Source of the DNA: Aplidium turbinatum
Lineage: Eukaryota; Chordata; Ascidiacea; Aplousobranchia; Polyclinidae
Assembly (NCBI GenBank): GCA_918807975.1
Contig: OU964918.1
Location: forward strand, 48,158,477-48,222,476
Direction: 5' to 3'
DNA length: 64,000 bases
A program made the position numbers and the translations under genes. Under the pieces are notes generated by a model. The model did no database searches and was not told the DNA's origin. It was given only the letters and a program-made list of their open reading frames with translations. Below are positions 1 through 12,139 of the stretch, one piece after another. How positions within the stretch are numbered: the first letter of the stretch is position 1; every line of letters begins with the position of its first letter.

Positions 1-365
1 TGTATAGCCTACTGCTAAAAAAAGGAGATTACATACATTTTTAAACACAAGTGAAAAAGTAAACACAAATATTTAACAAAAGTGAGAGCTCCCCAAAATA
101 GACTGCTTCCATAGCACTTCAACTACGGTACATTATCAAATTTGTTCTTATATGAGATAAATAAGGTACCGCAGCATAAAACATGACAAGCAGTAAATTG
201 TTACATTAAACTTTTGCTCTATATAAAATCATACCTGCATGAAAAAAGTGTGAAAACGCCTATTATGAATGCTTGGTACTATTTTTAACCCTTTTTTGCA
301 ATACAATACATTGTCACAATGCAATAAGTTTCAAATCAAATCATATCCTTTGCTTGGCCCAATAG

Positions 366-3300
366 GAAAAGCTTATCGGCAGTGTGGCCCAGATGGAAAT
401 TGGGCTAACGTCATAAGTACCAACAAGACTTGGGCAGACTATAGCGGCTGTCACTATGCTGAAGAAGAAGATTTAGTCGAAACCATTAAAAATGGAGACG
501 TAAGTTTGAAACCTGATTGGTTTTCTATCATTCTACTGTAATTTTTCAAACGCTTTTGATATAAAAATGTCAGTTAGCATCATCTCATCAAAACAAATTT
601 GAGGAATAATTCTCTTAGTAACTGTTTAATATTTATGCCATTCATGAATATTCAAGGCATTCTGCTTATAACATTTCAACCTTAAAAAAAACTTCACTTA
701 CTACAATTGTAAATGCAGTGTGCCCAATATACAGTAGTTTTACACTGGGAAATTTTTTTATAATCTGTATACTGAGCTGGAAAAGAGTGTGGTATGGCTT
801 ATTACATTGACCACTTGCTTCAGGCTGTAGTCTCCAAGAAAGTTGTTGAAAAATATTTTTATTTGACAATTTGCATGTCATCACAGAAACTGCATGGTAG
901 ATGTTTTGTGTGATTTTGCGTATTTCAATCATAGCGTTGTGTAATGGTGTAACGTTGGAATAATCAGAAATCCGAATGTTATGATTTTTATAACAATGCG
1001 TTCAGCCAATGCTTAAAGGCTTGCTGCTATTTACTAACAGTATCTCTAGTATTTTTTAATACCTATTTTTAGAAGGCTTGGGCCAGTTGTTGGTAAGCTA
1101 TACGAACTAATATAAACTTTGAAATTTTTTTTGTTTTCTTTCACGGTATCATTTAGGCAGTAATGACTGACAGCCCATGCTTTGGCATATACTTGCCTCA
1201 CTTGTTTCTGGCACGCTAACAGATCAACGAACATCCTTGATAGTTCGTGACTGTGAAGTATTGGAGTTGGCTTGGGAAAATTTTTGTATTCAGCTGTGCA
1301 GCCATATTCATGTATTTCCTCGGTTATTAGACACGCACACAGGGCCAAAACACACAGGGACAAAAGTAACAGTATTTGGTAATATGTATCTGTTCATAGC
1401 TTAACATCTGGTTTCATTTTTTATTTTGTTGCATGGCCACCTGGAGATTCGGCCTGATTTGTTACATTTTGCAAATTTTTATTACTGCTACTGCTGGTGT
1501 TTGACTGACATTTTCTGAGATTTTTTTTACTTTTTGCTGTCTCTTATTGATATAAAAGCTTATTGTTGTCTTAGGGAAGAAGTAGCAAATGAGAAAAAGT
1601 AAGTTGGAAAATGCTCAATCAGACTGCTATTGAAAAATTAACAGTCTGACTAAAAGATTCGAAATCAAATTGTCTTCGTTTTTCAACTTCTGATGATGTT
1701 AAAACCTAATGTGTCATCTAGGGAAAACAGTAAAGAAGACATAAAAATATAAATTTAAAAAAAATTCATTTAAACAGTCTCCCAAAGTTGGTAAAATCTA
1801 AAAATTTCTTAAAAATGTGACAACTCGGGCCGTATCTTTAGGTAGCCATGTTTGTTGTTATTTTTTTTGCCGGTTTTCGGGATCATATCGAATAAATGTG
1901 AAAATACAACACAATAAGAGTAAGATATACAAGAGATGGAGGCTCACAACGCTAGAGACATATTGTACAAACGCTTATTATCATGTTCTACTGAATTCAC
2001 TTTTGAGTAAATTGATCTTTCAAAATTGATAATTCCGTTTTATGCAACTCAATGACATTTAATTCTCAACAATATTTCTTGTAACGATAATCAGTTTCAA
2101 ATTAAGTTATGTTGCTTATCAAAATGCGGTAAAATGTTTAATCATTGTATTTTTCAATAGCCGAAGACCAAAAGCTTGATTACTCTTTACACTGTGGGCT
2201 ATTCCTTTTCATTGGCTGCACTCGTCATTGCTATGTGCATTCTTGCTTATTTCAAGTAAGTTTTAAAAAATAAAATAAAAATTGGTCTAAGCTATTTCTC
2301 GAACTTTATTTGCATTGTCGTGTTTATCTTTTGTTGTTTAACGTAATGTTTATTAAAAAAAAAAACTTTTTTTTAATAAAGAAAGTCACTTGTTTCTTCT
2401 AACGTCTCTAACTTGTGTCAGTTTATATGTAAAATCAATGTTCACTGTTTTATTCACGTTGAACAACAGCAAATGTGATCCAATTTTTGCTTGAATTTAT
2501 CAAGATTCATAAAAAAAATATATATTGTAACCGTGCAGTGATTTTTTTTTATAATTTACTGCCACTCGGCACTGCCAAGAAAGTTGTGATTGATTGCATG
2601 CTTTTTATTAAAGCATTCCATCGTTCCTTTAAGTGCTTTGGTGTCAACGGGTTGAGGTTAGGCTGTCATCCGTCGTGGTTTATCTGTCATCAAACATTTT
2701 GTTGCAACGAGTCCACTGCTCATTTCAGTTTCTTAAAAAATCAATAAACTCTTCTGTTTAGTATTCTGTCATTAGCTTTTTGCTTTTTATGAAATTGATT
2801 TGACTGCTTAACGTTTTTTCTGGGCATTTACGTGCGATTCATATTTCATTTTCAAATGGGTAGTGTCACTTAAGGTTTAACCAATGTAAGCAACTTTTCA
2901 TTGTTGACATTTCTTATTTTCAAAACGTTCTCTCACATGATTTTATAAATATAATGTGACTGTACAAGTGTACATATATCACATCTGAGTATTTTGCAAA
3001 GCATTATTACCTAACTGAGTCGCTAGAGACCTTGATTGTAAAACTAGACTACCGGTTAAAGTAACTAAATTGCTAAGTCATAGCCTACCAATCATAAGAT
3101 ACCATATTACACTGACATTCTTACATACTTCTTCGTAAACATACTACTGCAAAAGTTACACACGTTTGCAATTAGTTGTTGAAAGTAGAATTTCTCATAA
3201 TGCATGTTGCTTACTTGTAAAAACATAGAACAAATAGTGAAAACAAAAACATTTTCTGTCTAATACATTAAGACAGTGATTCTATCCTGAAAAGAAAAAT

Positions 3301-6300
3301 GACAAAACTGCAAAAGAATTGTTGACAACGCTGGTGAAAAGTTTAACAAAACCAAATTCTGTTCACAAGGGACAGATGTTATGTTCGAATCTCTGCAAAT
3401 ATGGCGATGTCAAATCTGCTTTCAAACAGCATGCTGTAAAAGCACTCACCACATCCTGTAGAGTTTAATAATATTAATCATTCCGTCGCCAAAAATAGCA
3501 TTGGTAGTGTAGGGCAGTGACTAAGCTTTCATCCGTTGTGGCTTTATCTGTCATCATGCAGTTTACTGCAACTTTTCTACAGTATTCTTCATTGCAACTT
3601 TTACAAATCAAAATATCTTTTTGTTTTAACCTACTTTGTAAATTCTTTGTTTGTTTATTTAGTGAAACTGAATTGTTTGGCTTAGCGCTTGTATTGATTT
3701 TCTGGTTGTGTTGTTTAATCTTTACTTTGAAATTGTCATTTAGTTTAGCAACAAACTTTTGTGGTTAACAAAACCTTTTAGCACCATGGCGGTCTTTCGC
3801 CACCTAGAGGATATAAGTGAACGATTTATCTCAACAGTGACTGTGACACATGCTTGTAAAAAGTTTTTTCTTGCAGTTTTGTAAATATAGTTTTTCATCT
3901 GTGTGTATACCCACTTGCAGATAATAATTTTATTAAAAGCTTTGCTGTTGGTTTTTCAAATTATTTGATTTGATTTAACGTTCTCTCACAGAGGACTCCA
4001 CTGCACCAGGAACTTTATCCACATGCATCTATTTGTCTCTTTCATTCTACGCGCCCTCGTCATTTTCCTAAAAGATCGCGTTCTTTATCATGGATCCGGA
4101 ATTTTTGATATACGAACTCAAAGCGGAGAAGAAAAATATGGTCGTCTTCCATTTCAAAATGAATACATTCCCGAAGAAGGAAAAGATTACCATGTAAGTG
4201 GGTCCTTTTTTAAATCAATTAACATTAAAACAACATCTAACCATTAACTACAAATCAGAGAAGATGTTACATTGAAAACGTACTAGTGTATTTTTTTTTT
4301 AAATAAATTATTATTTCACTTTGAAAAAAAAAGTGCTGTAGCCTATTGTATTTACTTTTATTCATTCTGTCCAAACGTTTTTCTATAATATGGATGTATT
4401 CGCCAGTCGCTTACGTAATGATGGTGCGATAGAAGCGTTTTTTCAACTCTGCAGTTAGGTTACGTTGTTAACCAAATTCATTTTAATCCAATCACTTTCA
4501 GCTCTTTTTCTAGCTATCCGGTCGATATCGTTTTTCATTTTTTTTTCCTTTTTATGTATCGGTTACTTGTGACGGATTTCTTGTCAATCATGTCTTTCCA
4601 TCACATACACTATTACGAAAAGCTTGTACGTTTGAGTTTTCATACAATAGTTGTCAGTTGATTTTTGTAAAAATTACAGATCGGATGCAAGTTGGTGATG
4701 ACACTTTTCCATTACTTTGTGGCGACCAACTACTACTGGATACTTGTTGAAGCTTTGTACTTACATAGTCTACTTTTTGTTCCTTTTTTCTCTGACAAAA
4801 AATATTATCGAAAATTTATTGTTACTGGCTGGGGTAAGCGTATTAAGAAGTAAACAGATTTTTCATAAGAAAAAAGTACTTCAATAATTGTAACTAGTTT
4901 TGGAATTTAAGTTATATGAGTTTCTCCTTGAGATCCTAAAACTTAAATAAGTTGAAGATTATATTGCTGTGCTAGCGTAACGTGTTTTTTAAAGTACCGA
5001 TAGACCTATCAAGTTTGAACTACTCGAAGACGCAAAATTAGAACAACATCATGTGAAATCTGACTTTGAAAAGTATCATCCTTGATTGCTTTTCTATATG
5101 ATTTTAACTTTTTAGAAATTTGTAGTTTATTTGCTTTTCACCCTAGTATGGTCTTGGACAAAAAGGTTTCAACTTTTTCTCAATAAAATTACGTGTTTTA
5201 ACACTTTAGGAGTTCCAGTCCTTTTCGTTGTACCGTGGGCCATTGTTCGTGCAACGCTGGATGACACAGCGTGAGTATTTTATTTCACTGATGGTTTTGT
5301 TTGTCGTATCCAGGCTTACACCCGGTGGTTGAAGATTTAGTTTAAGTGGACGGGAAGGCAAGGAAGCCAATCTTCGTGTCCACCTTCAGGCATGCCTTTA
5401 AGTGTCTTGCCACAGACACATGCTCTTGAGCAGTGTCGAACCGGCGCCCTTTCGATTGCCGTTCCAGTGTTCTCACCATTCGGCTATGCAGATGGTGATA
5501 TCATAATGTTGCAAATAAATAAAAATATGCAAATAAATTTAAAGTTTTCAAAAATCTTCTTTAAAAGTAGAACAGTTGGCATGATATTGGAGTTTGGTTT
5601 TTTCAGTTAATTTTGTAATGTAAAACTACTTTTTCTTAACAAACATTAATGCTTTGTAACAGCCAATACTTTTTTTATTGCCACTACTTTATTTTTTATT
5701 TTAAACATTTTAAAAATCGACAGTTAAGAAATTTTTGATTTAGAGTTTATTTTATACCACGGAAATGTATTTACTAACCTATCATATTCACATTATGATT
5801 TTACAGATGTTGGGATATCGCTGTATCGGAATATAAGTGGATTTACAATGGCCCGATTGTTGTGGCTAATGTGGTACGCAAAGAATTCTGGTTGTGCATT
5901 AACTTATTTTATTAGACAAGTGACGCTTTGCGTTCCGCATAATTTAAACCAATATCTACTGTAATTTTACAGAAACATTTTTACATTTAATAGGTTGCTT
6001 GTTCTAAATTGTTCGATCCTCAAATCAAAAGCCCTAATCTCACCAGCTACTGTATAATATTTACTAAAGTATAGCAATTTCAAGTTGACTTGCATTTAAG
6101 ACAACTGGAAAATGTGTTTAAGCTCATATTATTGTTCAGGATAAAACTTCTTTGTATGGACTGATCGTAATCAGGTGATTAGAATCACCAATTACCGATC
6201 TATAGATGGTCTTTGCATAAACTGATTCTCATGTAACTTTGACGATTTGCTTAATCCGCTGATGGTGCAACCAGCGCTGAGACTTAGCACGAGTAAATGA

Positions 6301-9300
6301 TACGTTAAACCATTAGAAACAAACATCCTTATTTTGTCATCAAAATTTAATACATGGAAATTTCTTGGTTGTAGATCAACTTTTTGCTGTTTCTGAATAT
6401 TATTCGCGTGCTTTGGTACAAAATGAGAAGACACGGTTCTGTTAATAGGCCAGACAACGGGAGACAGTACAAGTAAGTTTAGAAAATGTGGCAATACAGA
6501 AGTATACTTTTACAAGTGTTTAGTAATTGCTTTGTTGTATTTAATGTATCCCACCTTGAACTAACGTAATTTTGTAATAAGTACAGCTGATTTTTAATTG
6601 GCAGCACAATAAAAATTAATGATAGTAAAAACAGAGAGAGACTGTTCACCAGGCATTTGATAATTAAAGTAATTTGCGTTCTTCTGGTGACTATTTACTA
6701 GGTTACCTCCTGATGTTAAAGATGATAACTAGCTTTTTGTATTTCCGACGGTGGCTAAAACAGTGTTAACCTGTTTTAGCCACCTTGATAAAGTCAGTTG
6801 TGCTGACTGACGAAACGTCGGAAATACAAAAAGCTAGTTATCATCTTTAACATCAGGAGGTAACCTAGTAAATAGTCACCAGAAGAACGCAAATTACTAT
6901 AAAAATAAATGACCTATAGTTTTCGTATTTTTAACAAGTTAAAACAAAAATATAACGCAATATAACCAGTACTGTACAAAATAATTTGCTTATTCAGAAA
7001 ACTAGCAAAATCTACGTTAATTCTTATTCCAATGTTTGGAGTCCACGCCATTGTCTTTATCGGAATGCCAGATGACATCACATCCGGGACATGGTGGGAT
7101 ATTCGAATGTATTTTGACCTTTTCTTCAATTCCTTTCAGGTGAGGGGTGAATTTAAGTTATATTTCTTTTCAAAATAGTGTAAGTTTGACTCAACAGTCT
7201 TCCCAGTGTGTTCGTGCAACTGTGCTATTCTAAGGGCATATTGAAAAATGTCATTTGCAGCTTATCGTCGTTGAGATTTCTTTTAGCTTGACAGAGTAGG
7301 CCAGTTAATTGTCGTGTTATAGTACACAAAGTAAAATGGTACAAGATGAGAAGATAAGGTTTTCGTTACATTCACATAGTCTACTAAGTTTTCAGCACTA
7401 AGGTAAGTAGAGTGGCCTCTGGCCCGTTTTTTTTTCTCTCAGCCATCGTTTTTTCAGAAACAACGCCTTTCCAATTTATTAAACCTTGCAGCTTAAAGGT
7501 GAACAGGTTTTTCAACAAGCTCATGTCTAGACTCGAACCAAGATTGCATAATTAGAAAGTTTATAGCGCCTTATCCGCTACGTCACCCCACCACTTAAGT
7601 ATTGTATTTACGATAATATAACTGAAAGAAAACTCTCAAACAATAAAATCTAATTGATGTAAAGTACAACCTAAAAATTGATTTTAAGCTATGGTAAAAA
7701 AAAATTGTTATTTTACAGTGTCTGGGTTGATGATAGCAACATAAATTCACTGGAGCAATGGTAATCGTTGTGTCATTAGTTTTTATGGATTAAAAGGCAG
7801 ATAAGTTCATTTAGATTAATGCTAACCCTTTTTTTTCTTTTTTTAGGGCTTTTTTGTTGCAATCATATATTGCTTTTGCAACAGCGAGGTGAGTCGCTCA
7901 CATAACCAAAATGTGCTTGTGTGTAATCCTATTATCATAAATTTGAGAGCAAGCAGTAAAAGAAATGATTTATTAAATAGACATCTGTCACCTAAAGTGA
8001 AATCAATAAGATAACCTCGTTCAAGACTGACGTAATACCTTGTCTCTTTGTTTTCAATCCTGAAGCCAAGCAGCTTATATTGTTGTCATTTTACGGTTAT
8101 GAACAACTACAATTTGTTTAGAAATGAACTACTGACAATGTTTATCGCTATCCAGCATGTGCTAATTAACTCCCTGTATAAATGTTCTCGGTGACAAAAT
8201 AGATGATAGTAAGTTTTATTTCCTGAGATTATTTTTTGCAGGTACAAAATGAATTCGTGAAAGCATGGAAAAGATTTAACCTTACCGCAGAAATACAAAG
8301 AGACCGAAAAGACAAAAGTCGTTCATCGGTCACAATGACGACCAGTATTAATAACCCGGCAACCCAGCAGGTGACAGGGCTCTCCCTTATCGTTTTTCAC
8401 TTAAACAGTATTTAGTTTTGTTGTTCAGATAACTTTTCATCATATACCGTTGTTCCAATTGAAATTCTTTACTTTGTTGAATTAAAAACTGAACAAAGCT
8501 TTATCTTTGATGACATTCAATGACTAAGTTTTTGTTTGTCTACATGGTCACAAGAGTAGAAGCTAAATGCTTATCTACAAGTATTAAGCTCCTATGAGAC
8601 TGATGAGATTTTAAAGCAAAATGCTGTCAACCGAGATAAAACTTACCTCGATAGGCACATTATTGTTGATGTTGCGTAGTTTTTTTGTTTTGTTTTTTTC
8701 ATTTCACTCATTTATGAGCAAGGTTTAAAAAGTTTGATTGCTTCTGTATTTCGTTTAATTTGTATTTGAAAGTTTACACACAATATTATTGAAATAGGCA
8801 AGACCCTGCTCTAATGGAAAAACAAACGACTGCTCTGGAACTTTTGCAAATGGTACGTCATGTTTTAAAACCAACAATCCTACTTTCAATAATGATGTGA
8901 ACCACATATCGTCAATGGTAAGTGATTTTTAATTTAAAGCCTGCATACTGCTTGATTTCACGGTTGAAAAAGGTGGTTGTTGGCAAGTAATAGAAATTTT
9001 TTTAGTTTAGGTAACAATTATTGTCATGCAAGATAGGTTCATCCACTATAGCGGCTAACGATTTTTGACTAAATACAGTGGAGTAGTAGTATAGGCATCC
9101 TTCCATCTTTTCAGATGATGGTAGCACTCTGGGTACGGCAGCTTCTCATGTGGCTCTGAAGTCCAATCCTGGCGTGGCAGTCTCGTCCACAGTTTGGACA
9201 TATGAAATCAGAGGAGTTCTGAGGCTGCTGTCTCTCTTTTCTTCTTTGTCTTCTTTGCTCTAGTTGCTTCCTCCGCCTCGACTGACCCTTTGCAAGACCC

Positions 9301-12139
9301 GCACTGACTTCGTAGCGCCATCTGTTGCGGTTTGCTGCGATCAGTTCCCAGCTGGCAGGGTCTATGTCAGTTAGCTTCAGGTCTCGTTTGCAAACGTCTC
9401 TGTAACGCAGTGCAGGTCGTCCTACTGGGCGTTTCCCTGTGGCAATTTCACTGTACAGAATGTCCTTTGGAATGCGCCCATCCTTCATTCTGGATACATG
9501 CCCCAACCAGCGTAGACGTCGCTGGCAGAGGAGAAGGTGCATGCTCAGGGAACAAGAACGTTCCAGAACAGTGGTGTTGGGTATTCTGTCCTTCCAGGAA
9601 ATACCAAGAATGCGCCTCAAGCAACGAAGGTGAAAGCTTTCAAGGCGATTTTCTTGTCTGGCATAAGTGGTCCAGGACTCATTACCGTACAGCAGAGTAC
9701 TAAGAACACACGCACGGTACACTTTGAGTTTCGTGTTAAGTGTCAAAAGATTATTGTCCCACACTCTCGCCCCGAGTTGAGTCATCACTCCTGCAGCCCT
9801 GGCTATCCGTCTGTCGATTTCCTTATTTAAGGACAGGTTGCTGGTGACCGTTGAACCAAGGTAGGTGAAGTGGTCTATCACTTCGAGCACTTCTGGTCCT
9901 ATGAGTATTGTGTGAATAATACTGCATAGTCTGTATATGCATTTATTGCAAATCACAACAAATTTGAAAAGTTGTACTCTACGTTTATTTATCACATATA
10001 CTGCAAAATAAAGAAATCTTACATTTTTACAGAATTCTCCTTTGAACAATTCAAATTGTGAAACTTCCTTTATAAACAAACCTGGGCATAATTTGAGCGT
10101 CGATTGCCAGGTATTTTTGCAATATTTCATCAGCAGAGATGATGTGTCGGTGATGAGTGTTTTCAATTTCTTTTTACACTAAAATGTGTTCTCAATTTTG
10201 TACTTTAAAAATATAGTATGTGATGGATATCAATTTGAATAACATTTTTGAAGCTATTCAGCCGGCAAAATTAGTCATTTATGAAGACGTGGAATTTATG
10301 TAAGAAGGGCTGATTTTAAGAAATCGAGTATGAAAGTAACACTTTCTGTCTTAAATGGTCAAATTTGTAAACTATTCTGGGTACTTCTTTCACCACTTCA
10401 AAGGAACTTTTCATATATTAGCGTTGCACAATGAGCTCTTAAACGTGTTGATTCTATTAATATGTCGGCTGTGGTATCGCTTTAAAAACTCCGACACGTT
10501 TGTTACAATCATTCCTTACACCAGGTAGGCTACAGCCCAGTCAGCAAGGGTTCGTGGGGCCCACGTGGGATTTCCATGGGCATTCGTGGGCTTGTGGGCT
10601 TAAGGTGGGTTTATCTGATGTTTCCGATTAGGCCCCAAGTGCGCGGCCTACTTCATATTTTTTTCTTTACAACCGATTCCCGACATCTTTTATTGAATTT
10701 ATCTTAATAATGTTATCATATCATGAAAATGTATCTGGGAATTTATTTTCATTTCTTGAAATAAACTTTCTGGGCTTTCTGTGGGCATGAAGTGGGCTAC
10801 CGACCATGATGAAAAATTATAAAATATACGTTCGCACCGGTCCATTATGCTATATTAAAGTGCAATAATCATAAAAATTGAATATATACAACGATACAAT
10901 GCGACGGCGGTTTACATTTTAATCATGGTTTCATGGTGGGCTGCCCACCCATTAGACGTAGGTGGGCTGCCCACTTGGGACATTTCTGCAAACCGTGGAC
11001 ACATAGGTACTGGGGCCCACGCAATACAATGTGGGTAACCCATATGCAGCCCAAGTGGGCACCACGAACCTTTGCTGACTGGGAGTATATGGTTGTAACA
11101 ACACAAATAGATGGCTGAAAGGTGGTCTGGACATAGATGTAATTCTTGTATTACAACCATACTCAATCCACCATCTTCAGCTTGGCCAAGCGCTTAGGCC
11201 TACATAAATTATAATGTATCAATAACGAACTACTTTACTGGTATCAAAGAAAAAATCGCAATAGCATTGAAAGTAGATTTACAAAGCAAAATTGTTGAAA
11301 TCTTAAAAAACTTACTTCTGCACTAGAAACATTGATTTTTTAACAAAATCTTTGCTGTGACTCTAATCGTTTCCGAAAAATGTGCAGACATGAAACAAGG
11401 AAAAACGCTATAACGTAATCACATAACGTGTGTGATGACAATGGAAAAAAAAAAATAATGTTACAACCATGCCTCTGTTACAACCACACTGGGTGTCTCC
11501 TTAACAAAAACAAACTTCAACAAACTGGAAGGCTACGCTTATGCCAAATATGACTAATCACAACTCTTTGCATTACAGAAAATTGAAAAGTCGACTTTAC
11601 TGAATCAGCGACCTTCGTTTATCCGATCGCATAGCACTTTGCTACCGAAGGGAAGTGAGCTCACACTGTCAATTGGAGACAGCAAAGATCTAGAAGAAGC
11701 CTTTGAAAGCGCGTTAGAGAAGCAAATTAATTGCCCTGCTGAAAGCTTCACTCTTGTTGAAGATGACACGAATAAAACAAGTTGCATGACCAATAAGAGC
11801 AACCAAGTTGATGGGACATTAGATGAATTTGATGACATCATCAGCGGTTTTGAAGCAGATACGCTACGTCACAATCGCATGCAAAACTCAAGCAGAGGAG
11901 AGTCTGAAGACTCTGGCATTTCTTCATACTACGCCAGTTTTCGTGGCAAAAAAAGTAATCCCACGTCACCTATTGGTTTGTGCCAGCATGAGGATGCTGT
12001 TGAAATCGGTGTAAGTCACGATACTGCCACACAAGTATATCTCGACAAACATGGAGATTTAAACAATGCACTAGAAAGTAAAAACAACACCCCAGAATTC
12101 ATGCCTCTTTTGGATGACGTAAGGGAAAGCGGTGTGTGA
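366..12139 (+). CDS. PTHR: Class B1 GPCR, parathyroid hormone receptor-like (5' partial)
   Basis: Exons placed at 366-499, 2161-2255, 3992-4193, 4680-4833, 5210-5270, 5807-5873, 6375-6472, 6998-7139, 7847-7888, 8242-8370, 8798-8917 and 11579-12139. All have AG/GT borders and compatible phases, giving about 600 residues. The first exon ends the hormone-receptor domain ([13 protein letters not shown], then [10 protein letters not shown]). Next come TM1 ([14 protein letters not shown]), TM2 with [14 protein letters not shown]3 with [17 protein letters not shown], the extracellular-loop-2 CWD, TM6 [17 protein letters not shown] and TM7 [17 protein letters not shown]. These match vertebrate PTH1R/PTH2R almost motif for motif, so a Gs/Gq-coupled peptide hormone receptor at the plasma membrane is expected. 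The tail (last exon, 187 codons) is acidic and Ser-rich and ends ESGV. The signal peptide and first ectodomain exons lie left of the window. Receptor subtype and ligand cannot be fixed. Confidence 0.93.
1432..1850 (+). mobile_element. Family A inverted-repeat transposon, copy 1
   Basis: 419 bp in the first visible receptor intron. It starts CATGGCCACCTGGAGATTCG and ends with the inverted form (GGTAGCCATG). A perfect 7-bp duplication TTTGTTG flanks it at 1425-1431 and 1851-1857. An internal palindrome (CAGACTG...CAGTCTG type) lies near the middle. No coding capacity is visible, so it is a non-autonomous (MITE-like) element. Other copies are at 27524-27940 and 54326-54747. The superfamily is not clear. 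Confidence 0.9.
5328..5505 (-). repeat. tRNA-derived SINE, family 1
   Basis: On the minus strand it has an A-box-like TAGCCGAATGGT and a B-box-like GGTTCGACAC about 50 bases later, then a non-tRNA body with CATGTGTCTGTGGCAAGACA. It is related to the copy at 19235-19425, which has GGCCGAGTGG and CGTTCGACACC at equivalent places. It sits in a receptor intron. Exact ends are uncertain. Confidence 0.65.
6668..6898. mobile_element. Perfect 82-bp inverted-repeat (foldback) element
   Basis: Arms 6668-6749 and 6817-6898 are identical when one is reversed: 82 of 82 bases by my reading. The spacer holds a second perfect hairpin (GGTGGCTAAAACAG with its complement, 6750-6785) and a third stem, AGTCAG-TTGTG-CTGACT. 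It lies in the receptor intron between the TM5 and TM6 exons. There is no coding capacity and no clear target duplication. Confidence 0.85.
7340..7592 (-). repeat. tRNA-derived SINE, family 2, copy 1
   Basis: The minus strand reads GTAGCGGATAAGGCGCT (A box) and later CTTGGTTCGAGTC (B box), like the 5' half of an arginine-type tRNA. The body ends near AACCTTATCTTCTCAT. The plus-strand copy at 41148-41410 has the same head, middle (AATTATGCAA) and tail. It lies in a receptor intron. Confidence 0.72.
9085..9903 (-). mobile_element. 5'-truncated LINE: C-terminal end of endonuclease/reverse transcriptase ORF
   Basis: Minus strand. The LINE-like reading runs from about 9903 to a stop at 9111, roughly 263 residues. 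Motifs: [58 protein letters not shown] and [20 protein letters not shown], then an Arg/Gln-rich stretch and a closing C2H2 finger ([17 protein letters not shown]). This is the standard C-terminal end of an RTE/CR1-type LINE polyprotein. The open frame upstream of about 9903 is plain intron. The reading frame is still open, so the insertion is fairly young. It lies in the last receptor intron, antisense to the gene. Confidence 0.88.
10533..11085. mobile_element. TA-flanked terminal-inverted-repeat element (Tc1/mariner-like MITE?)
   Basis: 553 bp. The left end CAGCCCAGTCAGCAAGGGTT and the inverted right end CTCCCAGTCAGCAAAGGTT match over about 36 bases with few differences, and TA lies at both borders (10531-10532, 11086-11087). 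Both ends are rich in GTGGGC/GCCCAC words, so the single strand could fold extensively. No transposase is visible. The superfamily rests only on the TA border and is tentative. Confidence 0.75.

Noticed and set aside
6786-6820. TTGATAA ... CTGACTGACGAAAC as a possible hammerhead
   Set aside because: Core is TTGATAA rather than CTGANGA, and helix II is not followed directly by GAAA.
9904-10166. Extension of the LINE frame to a Met at 10166
   Set aside because: No LINE-like motifs upstream of about 9903; the frame is open by chance after a 5' truncation.
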